Positions 1 to 8,219 of a DNA stretch of 64,000 bases are shown here, piece by piece. The position numbers were made by a program, and so were the translations under genes. Origin of the DNA: an uncultured Eubacteriales bacterium (GTDB taxonomy: Bacteria > Bacillota > Clostridia > Oscillospirales > Oscillospiraceae); the NCBI GenBank assembly GCA_900549475.1, contig UROF01000012.1, positions 3,100 through 67,099 on the forward strand, given 5' to 3'. The notes under the pieces were generated by a model, which did not search any database, had not been told where the DNA came from, and saw nothing but the letters and a program-made list of their open reading frames with translations. Each line of letters opens with the position of its first letter. Position 1 is the first letter of the stretch.

Positions 1-188
1 AGAACCAGGATGATCTCGTCGCAGTCGTCGTGCGTGTGGGTGGAGTGCGTCAGTCCCTGTCCCATGCGGAGCACGGCCGTCACGCCGAGCAGCTTGCTCT
101 GCGCGCTTTCCTCCGTGGCGAGGAAGCACATTCTGCCGCCCCAGGGACGCACCTCAAATTTCTGATCTTCCGTGTAAAATACCTTCAT
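1..188 (-). CDS. cupin-domain protein, N-terminal part (runs off the window)
   Basis: Read on the minus strand, an ATG at 188 opens a frame that continues past base 1, giving 62 residues. It begins MKVFYTEDQKFEVRPWGG and has a histidine-rich stretch (THSTHTHDDCDEIIL) typical of the metal-binding beta strand of small cupins. An AGGAGC ribosome binding site lies just upstream. The start is 29 bases after the stop of the aldo/keto reductase, so the two are probably co-transcribed. Cupins of this size bind small ligands or act as isomerases or dioxygenases. The substrate cannot be told from this fragment. Confidence 0.75.
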   Translation of the reverse strand, partial: MKVFYTEDQKFEVRPWGGRMCFLATEESAQSKLLGVTAVLRMGQGLTHSTHTHDDCDEIILV

Positions 189-216
189 CGTCTCGCTCCT
201 TTTTCAATTTTTCCGT

Positions 217-1080
217 TCAGCGGTTTTCTGCTTCCAGCTCCGGGGCCCAGCGCTCAAAATCCGGGTGCTTGCCAGACCAGCCCGCCTGCGGCAGCGTCGC
301 CAGGCGGGAGAAATCTTCTTCGGAGAGTGTAAAGTTGAAAACGTCCAGATTTTCCAGCATCCGCGCCCGGGACGAGGATTTCGGCAGCGGCAGCACGCCG
401 CTTTGCAGCGCAAAGCGGATACACAGCTGCGCCGGGCTTTTGCCGTAGCGCGCGCCCATCTCCCGCAGCAGCGGCAGACACAGCAGCCTGCCACGCCCGA
501 TCGGGCTCCAGCCCTCCAGCACGATGCCGTTTTTGCGGCAGAACTCCGTCACATAGGGCTGCGTATAGCCGGGGTGGAACTCAATTTCATTGACCATCGG
601 CCGGATATTGGCCGATGCAAACAGATTCAGCAGGTGGTGCGGCAGAAAATTCGACACGCCGACGGCGCGCAGGACACCCTCGTCATACAGCCGCTCCATG
701 GCGCGCCACGTGTCGCGGTCGAGCTGCCGCCAGGCGTCGCTGTGCCGCTCCTCCGCGGGCCAATGGATCAGATAGAGATCGAGATAGTCGGTTTTCAGGC
801 GGCGCATAGACTGCTCTGCGTGATAGAGCAGCCGGTCGTACCCGAGATCGTTCTGCGGGACCTTGGACGCCAGAAACAGCGTCTTCCGCGGCACGCCGGA
901 CGCCTCGATCGCCGCGCCGAGCATCTCCTCATTGCGGTAGAGCACCGCCGTATCAAAGCTGCGGTAGCCGCAGCGCAGCGCCTCTTCCAGTACGGACTGT
1001 CCCAGCTCGTCGGTCGCATGATACGTGCCGAAACCGATCATCGGAATGCGGACGCCATTGGAAAGTACAGCATCATTCAC
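217..1080 (-). CDS. aldo/keto reductase family oxidoreductase
   Basis: A 287-residue single-domain TIM barrel of the aldo/keto reductase superfamily, which reduces aldehydes or ketones with NAD(P)H in the cytosol. The full catalytic tetrad is visible: Asp43 (FDTA), Tyr48 (LYRNE), Lys73 (ASKV) and His106 (IHWP). The nucleotide-binding loop residues near the C terminus (PLPKSSSRARMLENLD) are also present. I chose the GTG at 1080 because an AAAGGA site lies 11 bases upstream and homology begins there (NDAVLSNGVRIPMIGFGTY); the longer open frame upstream looks non-coding. It leads into the cupin gene. Family members are promiscuous, so the physiological substrate is open. Confidence 0.9.
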   Translation of the reverse strand: MNDAVLSNGVRIPMIGFGTYHATDELGQSVLEEALRCGYRSFDTAVLYRNEEMLGAAIEASGVPRKTLFLASKVPQNDLGYDRLLYHAEQSMRRLKTDYLDLYLIHWPAEERHSDAWRQLDRDTWRAMERLYDEGVLRAVGVSNFLPHHLLNLFASANIRPMVNEIEFHPGYTQPYVTEFCRKNGIVLEGWSPIGRGRLLCLPLLREMGARYGKSPAQLCIRFALQSGVLPLPKSSSRARMLENLDVFNFTLSEEDFSRLATLPQAGWSGKHPDFERWAPELEAENR

Positions 1081-1224
1081 AAATATCACGATCCTTTTCG
1101 GGCAATGTTTGTTCTGTTTCAGGATACCACATTCCTCTGGAATTGCAAATATTGAAAATAATTGCAGGAATGCTGCGGCAAAGTCCTGTGCAGGGCGCAC
1201 AAACGGCGGGGAATGCAGTGCAGA

Positions 1225-1277
1225 AGCGGAAGATTCTGAAAAAATATGCTGTAGCGGAAGATTCTGAAAAAATATGC
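1225..1277. repeat. two perfect 25-bp direct repeats upstream of the operon promoter
   Basis: The sequence AGCGGAAGATTCTGAAAAAA followed by TATGC occurs at 1225-1249 and again, identically, at 1253-1277 (period 28 bp, close to three helical turns). The second copy ends 4 bases before the TTGACA -35 box at 1282. This position suits an operator, plausibly for the SorC-family regulator encoded in the same operon. That assignment is inference. Confidence 0.8.
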
Positions 1278-1281
1278 ACTA

Positions 1282-1309
1282 TTGACAAGTCTCACAGCAG
1301 GCATATAGA
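1282..1309 (+). promoter_or_regulatory. sigma-A type promoter for the Tm-1-like operon
   Basis: TTGACA (1282-1287), a 16-bp spacer and TATAGA (1304-1309) precede the ATG at 1343 by about 34 bases. The -35 box is a perfect consensus. The paired direct repeats abut it upstream. Confidence 0.65.
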
Positions 1310-1342
1310 ATAGTAATAATATTTTTTGAGAGGTGCTGCTCT

Positions 1343-2560
1343 ATGAACCGTCCCCGCATCGCGGTAATGGGTACGTTTGACACCAAAGCGGAAGAATATC
1401 AGTACATCATCGACCGGATCGGCCAGCTTGGCGCAGATGTGCTGACCATCGACGTCAGCACGCGCGACACGGCCGTGCTGCGCGGCGAATACGGCTGCCG
1501 GGAGATTGCGCAGTACGCCGGCAGCACCTATGCGCTGCTGACCAGCGGCACGCGGGCCGAGTCCATGGCCATCATCATGGAGGGCGCGACGAAGCTGGTG
1601 CGCCAGCTGTTGCAGGAGGGCCGGATCCAGGGCCTTGTCAGCATCGGCGGCAGCGGCGGAACGACGCTCGCCACGCATGTGATGCGCGCGCTGCCGATCG
1701 GCTTCCCGAAGGTCATCGCCACGACGCAGGCATGCAGCGACAAACTGCCCGGCTTCATCAGCGGCAAGGATATCATCGTCATCAACTCCGTGGTCGACGT
1801 GTCCGGCCTGAACTCCATCATTTCGCACGTCTATGACGAGGCGGCGGGCGCCGTGGTCGGCGCGGCGCTGGCCTATATGCCGCACCCGGCGGACAAGCCC
1901 CGCATCGCCATCTCCATGTACGGCATTACGACGCCCTGCGTCGTCCACGCGGCAAAATATCTCGAAGCGCGCGGCTATGAACCGATCATCTTCCACGCCA
2001 ACGGCGCCGGCGGCAAAGCCATGAAAACGCTCATCGCCGAGGGCATGTTCCAGGGCGTGCTGGATATCACCACGGCAGAGGTTGGCGCCTATGTGCTGGA
2101 CGCGGAATCCTCCTCCGCCGGCGAGGACCGGCTGGACGCGGCCGTGCTGGCCGGTCTGCCGCAGGTCGTCTCGGTCGGCGGCATGGACGTCATCGGTATC
2201 CGTGTCGACCAGCTCCACACCAAATTCCAGGGCTACAAGCCCTATTCCCACAACGACAAGCCGGACATGATCCGAACCAAACCGGAAGACGGCATCCGCA
2301 TCGGCCAGTTCATGTGCCGGCATCTGAACAACAGCATCGCGCCCTGCGCGATTTATCTGCCCATCCGCAGCCTCTCCTCGCTGGACGCCGCGGGCGGCCA
2401 GACGTGCGACGACGAAGCGCGCCGGCTGCTCTACGAATCCATCAGCCAGAATGCCGGCCCGGCGGTCGATGTGGTGGAGATGGACTGCGACATCAACGAC
2501 CCGGCCTTCGCCGAGGCCATGGCTGAGCGGCTGTGCTGTATGCTGGAGGCGAAAAAATAA
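1343..2560 (+). CDS. Tm-1-like ATP-binding domain protein (UPF0261 family)
   Basis: A 405-residue full-length member of the UPF0261 / Tm-1-like family. The plant Tm-1 protein inhibits tobamovirus replication; the bacterial biochemical role is not established. It begins RPRIAVMGTFDTKAEEY, the characteristic first Rossmann-like strand, followed by a glycine-rich nucleotide-type loop (SIGGSGGTTLATHVM, about residues 97-111) and a second conserved block (VSVGGMDVIGI). An AGAGGTG ribosome binding site precedes the ATG. It is the first gene of an operon whose last intact gene (9686) encodes a PEP-hydrolase-family protein. These two families are frequent partners and are fused in some organisms, which suggests one enzyme system. 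The substrate is unknown. Confidence 0.88.
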   Translation: MNRPRIAVMGTFDTKAEEYQYIIDRIGQLGADVLTIDVSTRDTAVLRGEYGCREIAQYAGSTYALLTSGTRAESMAIIMEGATKLVRQLLQEGRIQGLVSIGGSGGTTLATHVMRALPIGFPKVIATTQACSDKLPGFISGKDIIVINSVVDVSGLNSIISHVYDEAAGAVVGAALAYMPHPADKPRIAISMYGITTPCVVHAAKYLEARGYEPIIFHANGAGGKAMKTLIAEGMFQGVLDITTAEVGAYVLDAESSSAGEDRLDAAVLAGLPQVVSVGGMDVIGIRVDQLHTKFQGYKPYSHNDKPDMIRTKPEDGIRIGQFMCRHLNNSIAPCAIYLPIRSLSSLDAAGGQTCDDEARRLLYESISQNAGPAVDVVEMDCDINDPAFAEAMAERLCCMLEAKK

Positions 2561-2604
2561 GCCTGCCGGCGGAAGACTGCAATCAAAAACAGGAGGGGAA
2601 CGCC

Positions 2605-3630
2605 ATGAGCTATCAGCCGCAATACTATGATTCGAATATCTTCATGCAGTCCACAAACCTGATTTTGAAGGCGGCAGACCTCTATTACAATCAGGGCATG
2701 CGGCAGCAGGAGATCTCCGAGCAGCTTGAGATCTCCGTCTCCACTGTCTCGCGGCTGCTGAAAAAGGCGAAGGAGCAGGAGATTGTCCGCTTCACCATCG
2801 ACCAGAAATATCTGGAATGCCTGACGCTGGAGGAAGAGCTCTGCCGGCGCTACGGCCTGCGCGAGGTCATCGTTGCGCCGATCCCGGCCGAGAGTACGGA
2901 GCTGCGGCTGGAGGAAAAGAAGAAGATCGTCGCGCTCGAGGGCGCGCGCTATTTGCAGCGCGTTGTGAGCGACCACGACGTCATCGGCGTAGCCTACGGC
3001 GAGACGGTCTGGTATGTCTACAACTACCTCAATCCCTGTCAGCGCCACTATTCACAGTTCATCACGCTGCACGGCGTGCTGGAGCATGAGACGAACCGGC
3101 TGGACGGTTCCTGGCTGGTGCCGCGCATTGCCAAGGCGTTCGGTGGAAAATCCTACACGATCAACTGCAAGGGCCTGCAGAGCAGCCGCGAGGATGTGCT
3201 GCGCTCACTGAGCGAACCGGACATCTGCCGCGTGTTCGAGCAGTTCCCGAAGATCACGGTCTCCATCAGCGGCGTCGGCCTGGTCGACGTCCATGCCCGG
3301 CAGGAGACTGTCCTGCTGCGCGGCAACTTCATGTCGCCCGACGCGAAGCGGGCCGTGCAGGAGTCGGACGCCTGCTGCGACCTGATGCTGCGCTTCCTCA
3401 ACTCCCACGGGCAGGAGTGCGACACGCCGATGCGCTCGCGCGTCGTCGGCATTCCGCTGGAGAGCTACCGGCGGATCCCGAACAAGATCATCGTCGCCGC
3501 CGGGGCCGAGAAATGGCCCGCGGTTCTGGCGCTGCTGTGCGGACGGCTGGTCGACACGCTGATCGTCGACCAGAACCTGGCGCGCAAGGTTTATCAGGCC
3601 GATCCGGTACAGGGAGAATCTGAACGCTGA
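2605..3630 (+). CDS. SorC/DeoR-family sugar-binding-type transcriptional regulator
   Basis: A 341-residue regulator. An N-terminal helix-turn-helix lies at about residues 33-56 (RQQEISEQLEISVSTVSRLL). The rest is the SorC effector-binding domain, which resembles sugar-phosphate isomerases and in characterised relatives binds phosphorylated sugars (DVIGVAYGETVWYVYNYL, SISGVGLVD, and a C-terminal IIVAAGAEKWPAVLALL strand-helix). The ATG has an AGGAGGGG site 7 bases upstream and begins 44 bases after the Tm-1-like gene. It is probably the local regulator of the operon, acting at the direct repeats 1225-1277. A phosphorylated small molecule as inducer is an inference from the family. Confidence 0.88.
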   Translation: MSYQPQYYDSNIFMQSTNLILKAADLYYNQGMRQQEISEQLEISVSTVSRLLKKAKEQEIVRFTIDQKYLECLTLEEELCRRYGLREVIVAPIPAESTELRLEEKKKIVALEGARYLQRVVSDHDVIGVAYGETVWYVYNYLNPCQRHYSQFITLHGVLEHETNRLDGSWLVPRIAKAFGGKSYTINCKGLQSSREDVLRSLSEPDICRVFEQFPKITVSISGVGLVDVHARQETVLLRGNFMSPDAKRAVQESDACCDLMLRFLNSHGQECDTPMRSRVVGIPLESYRRIPNKIIVAAGAEKWPAVLALLCGRLVDTLIVDQNLARKVYQADPVQGESER

Positions 3631-3691
3631 CGGTGCGCCGGCAATTTTCAGATTCGCGCCGCAAACAATAACGCAGACTGCAATGAGGCCG

Positions 3692-3731
3692 CTGCGGGAC
3701 TTTCCGTCAACATGCACGGAAGGCCCCGCAG
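3692..3731 (+). terminator. strong hairpin after the SorC gene, terminator-like
   Basis: CTGCGGGACTTTCCGT (3692-3707) pairs with ACGGAAGGCCCCGCAG (3716-3731) with one mismatch and one G-U pair. It is followed by a weak T-rich tract (TATATTTATGCCTTTTT). This could end or attenuate the Tm-1/SorC transcript before the separately promoted SBP gene. Confidence 0.55.
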
Positions 3732-3827
3732 TCTGTATATTTATGCCTTTTTGAGATAGTCGAACCGTCAAATTAGATAAAAGTACGCCGAATTTCGCGT
3801 CGAAAAGTAGTGAAAATACTTTCAATA

Positions 3828-3857
3828 TAGACACTGCGGCGAAAAAGGCCTTATTAT
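3828..3857 (+). promoter_or_regulatory. candidate promoter for the transporter genes
   Basis: TAGACA (3828-3833), an 18-bp spacer and TATTAT (3852-3857) lie about 58 bases before the SBP start, in an AT-rich gap that follows a terminator-like hairpin. It would give the transporter block its own transcript. Confidence 0.4.
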
Positions 3858-3915
3858 AGCAGCATAAATTGTGCAACCCGCACAATGGAAAATACAAATG
3901 GAGGATGGAACAAAA

Positions 3916-5256
3916 ATGAAAAAACAAGCACTCAGATGGATCGCACTTGTTCTGGCTCTCGTGATGAGCCTGTCGCTCGCTGCCTGTTCTTCCATGCAGG
4001 ACACCGTTGCAAACGACACCAACGGCACTCCCGCAGCCGATACCGCCGCGGATACCCAGACACCCTCCGCATCCGGCGACGACACCAACGTCGTCAAGAT
4101 CGGCCTGATGCTGCAGCTTTCCGGTTCCAGCCCCGCCGACAGCGAAGAACTGCTCAAGGGCTGCCAGAAGATCGCAGACATCATCAACAACGAAACCGAT
4201 TATAACCTGCCCCTTGCCGCCACGGCCGGCCTGCCGAACCTGAACGGTGCGAAGATCGAGATCGTCGTCGGCGACGCCGCCACCAACGACGCGGCCATGT
4301 CCGAATGCCAGCGCCTCATCACCGAGGAAGGCGTCGCGGGCTTTGCCGGCATCCTCGGCAGCTCCGGCGTCAAGGTCTGCGCGACTGCGTTTGAAAAGTA
4401 CGGCATCCCCTACGTCACGAACGCCTCTTCCCCGTCCCTGACAACCTCGGGTTATGAGTACCTCGTCCGCATTTTCCCGGACGACAGCCTGTACTGCAGA
4501 AGCATGTTCGAAATGATCGACAAGATGAACAAAGAGCAGGACGCCGGCATCAAAACCATTGCCCTCTGCTCGGAAGACAGCGAATTCGGCGTGAACATCG
4601 ACACCATTGAGGCCGACCTCGCCGCAGAATACGGCCTGGAGCTCGTTGAGCACATCAGCTACTCCGCCTCCGCCACCAACGTCACAAGCGAAGTTCTGAA
4701 GCTGAAGGCCGCCGACGCCGACGTCGTCATGTTCTCGTCCTACACAGCTGACGCCATCCTGTTCATGCAGACGTTCAAGGAGCAGAACTACTATCCGAAG
4801 ATGCTCGTCGGTCAGCGCGGCGGCTTCAGCCGTACCGAGATGTTCCAGACCGTCCCCGAAGCCATGCAGTATGTCTATAACACCTGCGCCTGGGCTTCCG
4901 ACCTCGATCAGCCCAACGTGCAGCTGATGTGCGACCTCTATCAGGAAGCCACCGGCAACCCCGCACAGGAAGGTCCGATGCGCGCCATGACCGACTTCTA
5001 CACGCTCTGCCTCGCCATCAATCAGGCTGGCAGCACCGATCCTGACGCCATCATGGAGCAGTACCGCGCCGGCATTGAGATCCCCGCTGACCAGAAGTGG
5101 ATCCCCGTCGACGTCAAGATCGACGAAAACGGCCAGAACCTCGAAGCCAGCACCCTCGTGCTGCAGGCGTTCGATGGCGTCTACAAGACCGTCTATCCGT
5201 TCGACGTTGCAAGCACCGATTACGTCTACCCCGTCCCTGGCTGGAGCGAGCGATAA
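3916..5256 (+). CDS. branched-chain amino acid-type ABC transporter substrate-binding lipoprotein
   Basis: A 446-residue extracytoplasmic binding protein. A lysine-led hydrophobic signal ends in the lipobox LAAC, with Cys24 as the lipidation site, followed by a Thr/Asp/Ala-rich linker to about residue 60. The periplasmic-binding fold of the LivJ/Peripla_BP_6 type then starts with VVKIGLMLQLSGSS and includes SSGVKVCATAFEKYGIPYV. The ATG has GGAGGATGG 9 bases upstream. It feeds the LivHMGF transporter encoded downstream. Family members bind branched-chain amino acids, amides, urea or aromatic acids, so the ligand is not defined here. Confidence 0.88.
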   Translation: MKKQALRWIALVLALVMSLSLAACSSMQDTVANDTNGTPAADTAADTQTPSASGDDTNVVKIGLMLQLSGSSPADSEELLKGCQKIADIINNETDYNLPLAATAGLPNLNGAKIEIVVGDAATNDAAMSECQRLITEEGVAGFAGILGSSGVKVCATAFEKYGIPYVTNASSPSLTTSGYEYLVRIFPDDSLYCRSMFEMIDKMNKEQDAGIKTIALCSEDSEFGVNIDTIEADLAAEYGLELVEHISYSASATNVTSEVLKLKAADADVVMFSSYTADAILFMQTFKEQNYYPKMLVGQRGGFSRTEMFQTVPEAMQYVYNTCAWASDLDQPNVQLMCDLYQEATGNPAQEGPMRAMTDFYTLCLAINQAGSTDPDAIMEQYRAGIEIPADQKWIPVDVKIDENGQNLEASTLVLQAFDGVYKTVYPFDVASTDYVYPVPGWSER

Positions 5257-5271
5257 TTCCGGAGGTACGCT

Positions 5272-6228
5272 GTGAAGTACAAAGCCTGTGAAATCCTACT
5301 GCGCACGATCACGCGCTGCAAAAAAGACGAAAAAATTCTGATTGTGACCGACCCGAAAAGTCTCCCGGTGGCCATGGCCCTGTGGGACGACGCGGCGGAG
5401 TTCCCGAACCGGAGTATGGTCATGATGCCCACGCAGACGACGCACGGTCAGGAGCCGACAGCGCTCGTCCGGGCGGCAATGATGGAGGCCGACGTGATTT
5501 TCCGCGTGACGAGCTTCTCCATCTCGAACACCGAGGCGCGCCGCGCCGCCTGCGCCAACGGCGCACGCGACGTCAACTGCGCGGATTACGACATGCGCAT
5601 GCTCTCCGAGGGCGGCCTCATTACCGACTTTGAGGCGCTGGTGCCGCTGGTCAACCGCACGGCAGAGCGCCTGCGGGGCAGCAGCATCGAGATCACCACC
5701 CAAAACGGCAGCCACTTCACGGCCCGCATCGACGGCCGCGAGCCCATCGCCGCCAATGCGCTGAGCTGGAACCCCGGCGACGTGTGCTTCCCGCCGGATG
5801 TGGAGTGCGCCATCGGCGCCATCAACGGCACCGGCGAGGGCGTCGTCTTCATCGACGGCAGCATCCCGCACCCGACGCTCGGCCCCATCCGCGAACCCAT
5901 TCGCGTCGAGTTCCGCGGCAGCAGGATCGTGGACATCTCCGGCGGCGAGGAAGCGGAGGCCCTGAAAAAGGTGCTCGAGGGCGCCAACGACCCCGAGCAT
6001 GCCTATTTCATGGGCGAGATCGGTCTCGGCATGAACCCCGCGTGCAGCCTCAACGGCCGCATGCTCGAAGACGAAGGCTGCGCCGGCACAATCCACTTCG
6101 GCATCGGCGACGACCGGAGTTTCGGCGGAAACAACGTCTGCGCGCAGCACATCGACCTGATCTTCAAGGCACCGACCATCCGCGTAGACGGACGGCTCGT
6201 CATGCAGGACGGCAAGGTTGTGGACTGA
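5272..6228 (+). CDS. M29 aminopeptidase / NicX-like metalloenzyme
   Basis: A 318-residue protein that resembles the M29 aminopeptidase and NicX (2,5-dihydroxypyridine 5,6-dioxygenase) superfamily over its second half. Metal-ligand-type residues are visible: Glu in GEIGLGMNP, Glu in LEDEGCAGT, His in TIHFGIGDD, and His and Asp in CAQHIDLIF. M29 peptidases are usually about 370-410 residues, so this is a shorter form closer in length to NicX-like proteins. The start is GTG at 5272, 6 bases after GGAGG. It sits between the SBP and permease genes of a Liv-type transporter, which suggests it acts on the imported compound by hydrolysis or ring opening. Which chemistry applies is undecided. Confidence 0.7.
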   Translation: MKYKACEILLRTITRCKKDEKILIVTDPKSLPVAMALWDDAAEFPNRSMVMMPTQTTHGQEPTALVRAAMMEADVIFRVTSFSISNTEARRAACANGARDVNCADYDMRMLSEGGLITDFEALVPLVNRTAERLRGSSIEITTQNGSHFTARIDGREPIAANALSWNPGDVCFPPDVECAIGAINGTGEGVVFIDGSIPHPTLGPIREPIRVEFRGSRIVDISGGEEAEALKKVLEGANDPEHAYFMGEIGLGMNPACSLNGRMLEDEGCAGTIHFGIGDDRSFGGNNVCAQHIDLIFKAPTIRVDGRLVMQDGKVVD

Positions 6229-6253
6229 AACGCTCCGATTCCACCAATACTCT

Positions 6254-6279
6254 GGAGGCGCTGCATCCGCAGCGCCTCC
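6254..6279 (+). other. intergenic hairpin between the metalloenzyme and livH genes
   Basis: GGAGGCGCTG (6254-6263) and CAGCGCCTCC (6270-6279) form a perfect 10-bp stem with a 6-base loop. No T-run follows, so it is more likely an mRNA processing or stability element than a terminator. Confidence 0.6.
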
Positions 6280-6337
6280 GCCTGAAAACCCAGGCCGGGC
6301 CTTACAGTCCGGGCCCGAACCTGACAGGGAGGACACT

Positions 6338-7192
6338 ATGTTATTTTTACAGACATTATGGGAGGGCATCGTCAACGGCTCCATCTACGCCATGATCGCG
6401 ATGGGCATCGCGCTCGTCTGGGGCGTTATGGGCATCCTGAGCTTTTCTCAGGGCGAGTTTATGATGCTCGGCATGTTCATCACCTTCTACGCCAACACCT
6501 ATCTCGGCCTTGACCCGGTCGTCTGCGTGCCGATCGTCGGACTTCTGATGTTCGGCTTCGGCTGCGTCGTCTACCGGACGATCATCGCCAAGGCCCTGCG
6601 CGGCCCCCGCCTTTCACAGCGCCTCATCACCTTCGCCGTCGGCATGGTGCTGACCTACGGCGCGCTGATGCTCTTCGGCGGCCAGTACCGCACGGTGCAG
6701 GACCTCGCATTCACCGGCTCGATCGATCTCGCCGGCCTGACTATCAGCCGCCAGAAACTCGTCCCGCTCATCATTGCGCTGGTCATGGTCGCGTTCATGT
6801 ACATTTTCCTCAACAAGACGATGATCGGCAAGGCCATTCAGGCCACCTCGCAGGACAAGCAGGCGGCCGAACTCGTCGGCATCGACTCGGAAACCACCTA
6901 CATGGTCGCCTTCGGCCTGTCCAGCGCGCTGGCTGGCATTGCCGGCTGCGCCATCACCTACTATTTCCCGGTTTACTACACGGCCGGCGCGGCATTTCTG
7001 CTGTTCGGCTTCATCGCGGTGCTGCTCGGCGGCGTCGGCTCGACGTTCGGCGCGCTCGGCGGCGGCCTCATCATGGGCGTCACCGACACATTCAGCGGCG
7101 TCTATCTGAATACGGCTTACAAATATCTGGCCGTCTGCGTCATCTTCATGCTGATCGTGACCTTCCGGCCCAAGGGACTTTTCGGAAAGTGA
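6338..7192 (+). CDS. branched-chain amino acid-type ABC transporter permease, LivH family
   Basis: A 284-residue polytopic membrane protein with about eight hydrophobic segments. It has the family's opening (GIVNGSIYAMIAMGIALVWGVMGILSF is split over the first helices) and the cytoplasmic EAA-like loop (KAIQATSQDKQAAELVGID). The ATG lies 8 bases after GGGAGG; the in-frame extension upstream would add low-complexity sequence over the hairpin at 6254. It pairs with LivM (7203) to form the translocation pore for the solute delivered by the lipoprotein at 3916. Confidence 0.9.
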   Translation: MLFLQTLWEGIVNGSIYAMIAMGIALVWGVMGILSFSQGEFMMLGMFITFYANTYLGLDPVVCVPIVGLLMFGFGCVVYRTIIAKALRGPRLSQRLITFAVGMVLTYGALMLFGGQYRTVQDLAFTGSIDLAGLTISRQKLVPLIIALVMVAFMYIFLNKTMIGKAIQATSQDKQAAELVGIDSETTYMVAFGLSSALAGIAGCAITYYFPVYYTAGAAFLLFGFIAVLLGGVGSTFGALGGGLIMGVTDTFSGVYLNTAYKYLAVCVIFMLIVTFRPKGLFGK

Positions 7193-7202
7193 GGCGAGAA
7201 AC

Positions 7203-8219
7203 ATGAAAGAAACCCGCAAACAGAGCAGAACCTTCTGGATCGCCTTCGCCGCCTGTCTCGTGGTCGCCGCGGTGCTGCCGCTGCTGCTGACGTCCGACTT
7301 TGCCGTCAACGTGCTCGTGCTCAGCCTGATCTGGTCCATCATGGGCATCGGCTGGAACTTCATCGGCGGCTACGCCGGGCAGATCTCCAACGGCCACGCA
7401 CTTTTCTATGCCATCGGCGCCTATGCCGTGGCCTACTGCGCGCAGCACTTCAACATGTCCCCGTGGCTGAGCGTTTGGATCGGCATCGCCATCTCCGTCG
7501 CCCTGGCCTTCGTGCTCGGCAAGCCACTGTTCCGCCTGAACGGCGCCTACTTCCTGATCGCCACGATGGCCGTCGCGGAGTGCGCGCGCGTCATCCTGCT
7601 CAACTCCCCCAGCCTCGGCGGCGCGACCGGCATCATGTTCCTGGACAAGGCCCACAGCGAGTGGTACACGCTGCAGTTCAAGAACAAGGACACGTTCTAC
7701 TATCTGCTTCTCGGCATTACGGCGCTGCTGGTGCTGCTGTCGAAATATCTGGACAAGTCCAAATTCGGGTATTACCTGCGCGCCGTCAAGGCCAATGAGA
7801 CATCCGCGCAGAGCGTCGGCATCAACACGCCGAAATACAAGATTCTCGCCTACATGCTCAGCGCGGCCATTGTCAGTCTGGCCGGCAGCCTCTACGCGCC
7901 CTACGTCACCTACGTCGACCCGTATATGCTGCTCCCGCTGGACAAATCCACGATGATCTGTCTCGTGGTCGTCATGGGCGGCATCGGCACGGTGCCGGGT
8001 CCAATCCTCGGCGCGATCGTCATGACGTTCATCTCGGAATACGCCCGCGCCATCTTCGCCTCGTACAGCGGCCTGAACATGCTGACCTACGGCATTCTGG
8101 TCATCTTCATCGTGCTGTATCTGCCGGGCGGCATCATCTCGGTATTCAACAAGGAAGTGCGGCAGCTTGCCAAAGCGCGCCGCCTCGCACGGTTTGGCAA
8201 GAAGGGCGGTGACGTCTGA
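7203..8219 (+). CDS. branched-chain amino acid-type ABC transporter permease, LivM family
   Basis: A 338-residue integral membrane protein with about ten hydrophobic helices. It carries typical LivM blocks: GWNFIGGYAGQISNGHALFY near residues 47-66, and the loop LRAVKANETSAQSVGINTPK that contacts the ATPases. It begins 10 bases after livH and its stop overlaps the livG start (ATGA). It is the second pore subunit of the importer. The last 25 residues are basic and cytoplasmic (KEVRQLAKARRLARFGKKG). Confidence 0.9.
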   Translation: MKETRKQSRTFWIAFAACLVVAAVLPLLLTSDFAVNVLVLSLIWSIMGIGWNFIGGYAGQISNGHALFYAIGAYAVAYCAQHFNMSPWLSVWIGIAISVALAFVLGKPLFRLNGAYFLIATMAVAECARVILLNSPSLGGATGIMFLDKAHSEWYTLQFKNKDTFYYLLLGITALLVLLSKYLDKSKFGYYLRAVKANETSAQSVGINTPKYKILAYMLSAAIVSLAGSLYAPYVTYVDPYMLLPLDKSTMICLVVVMGGIGTVPGPILGAIVMTFISEYARAIFASYSGLNMLTYGILVIFIVLYLPGGIISVFNKEVRQLAKARRLARFGKKGGDV

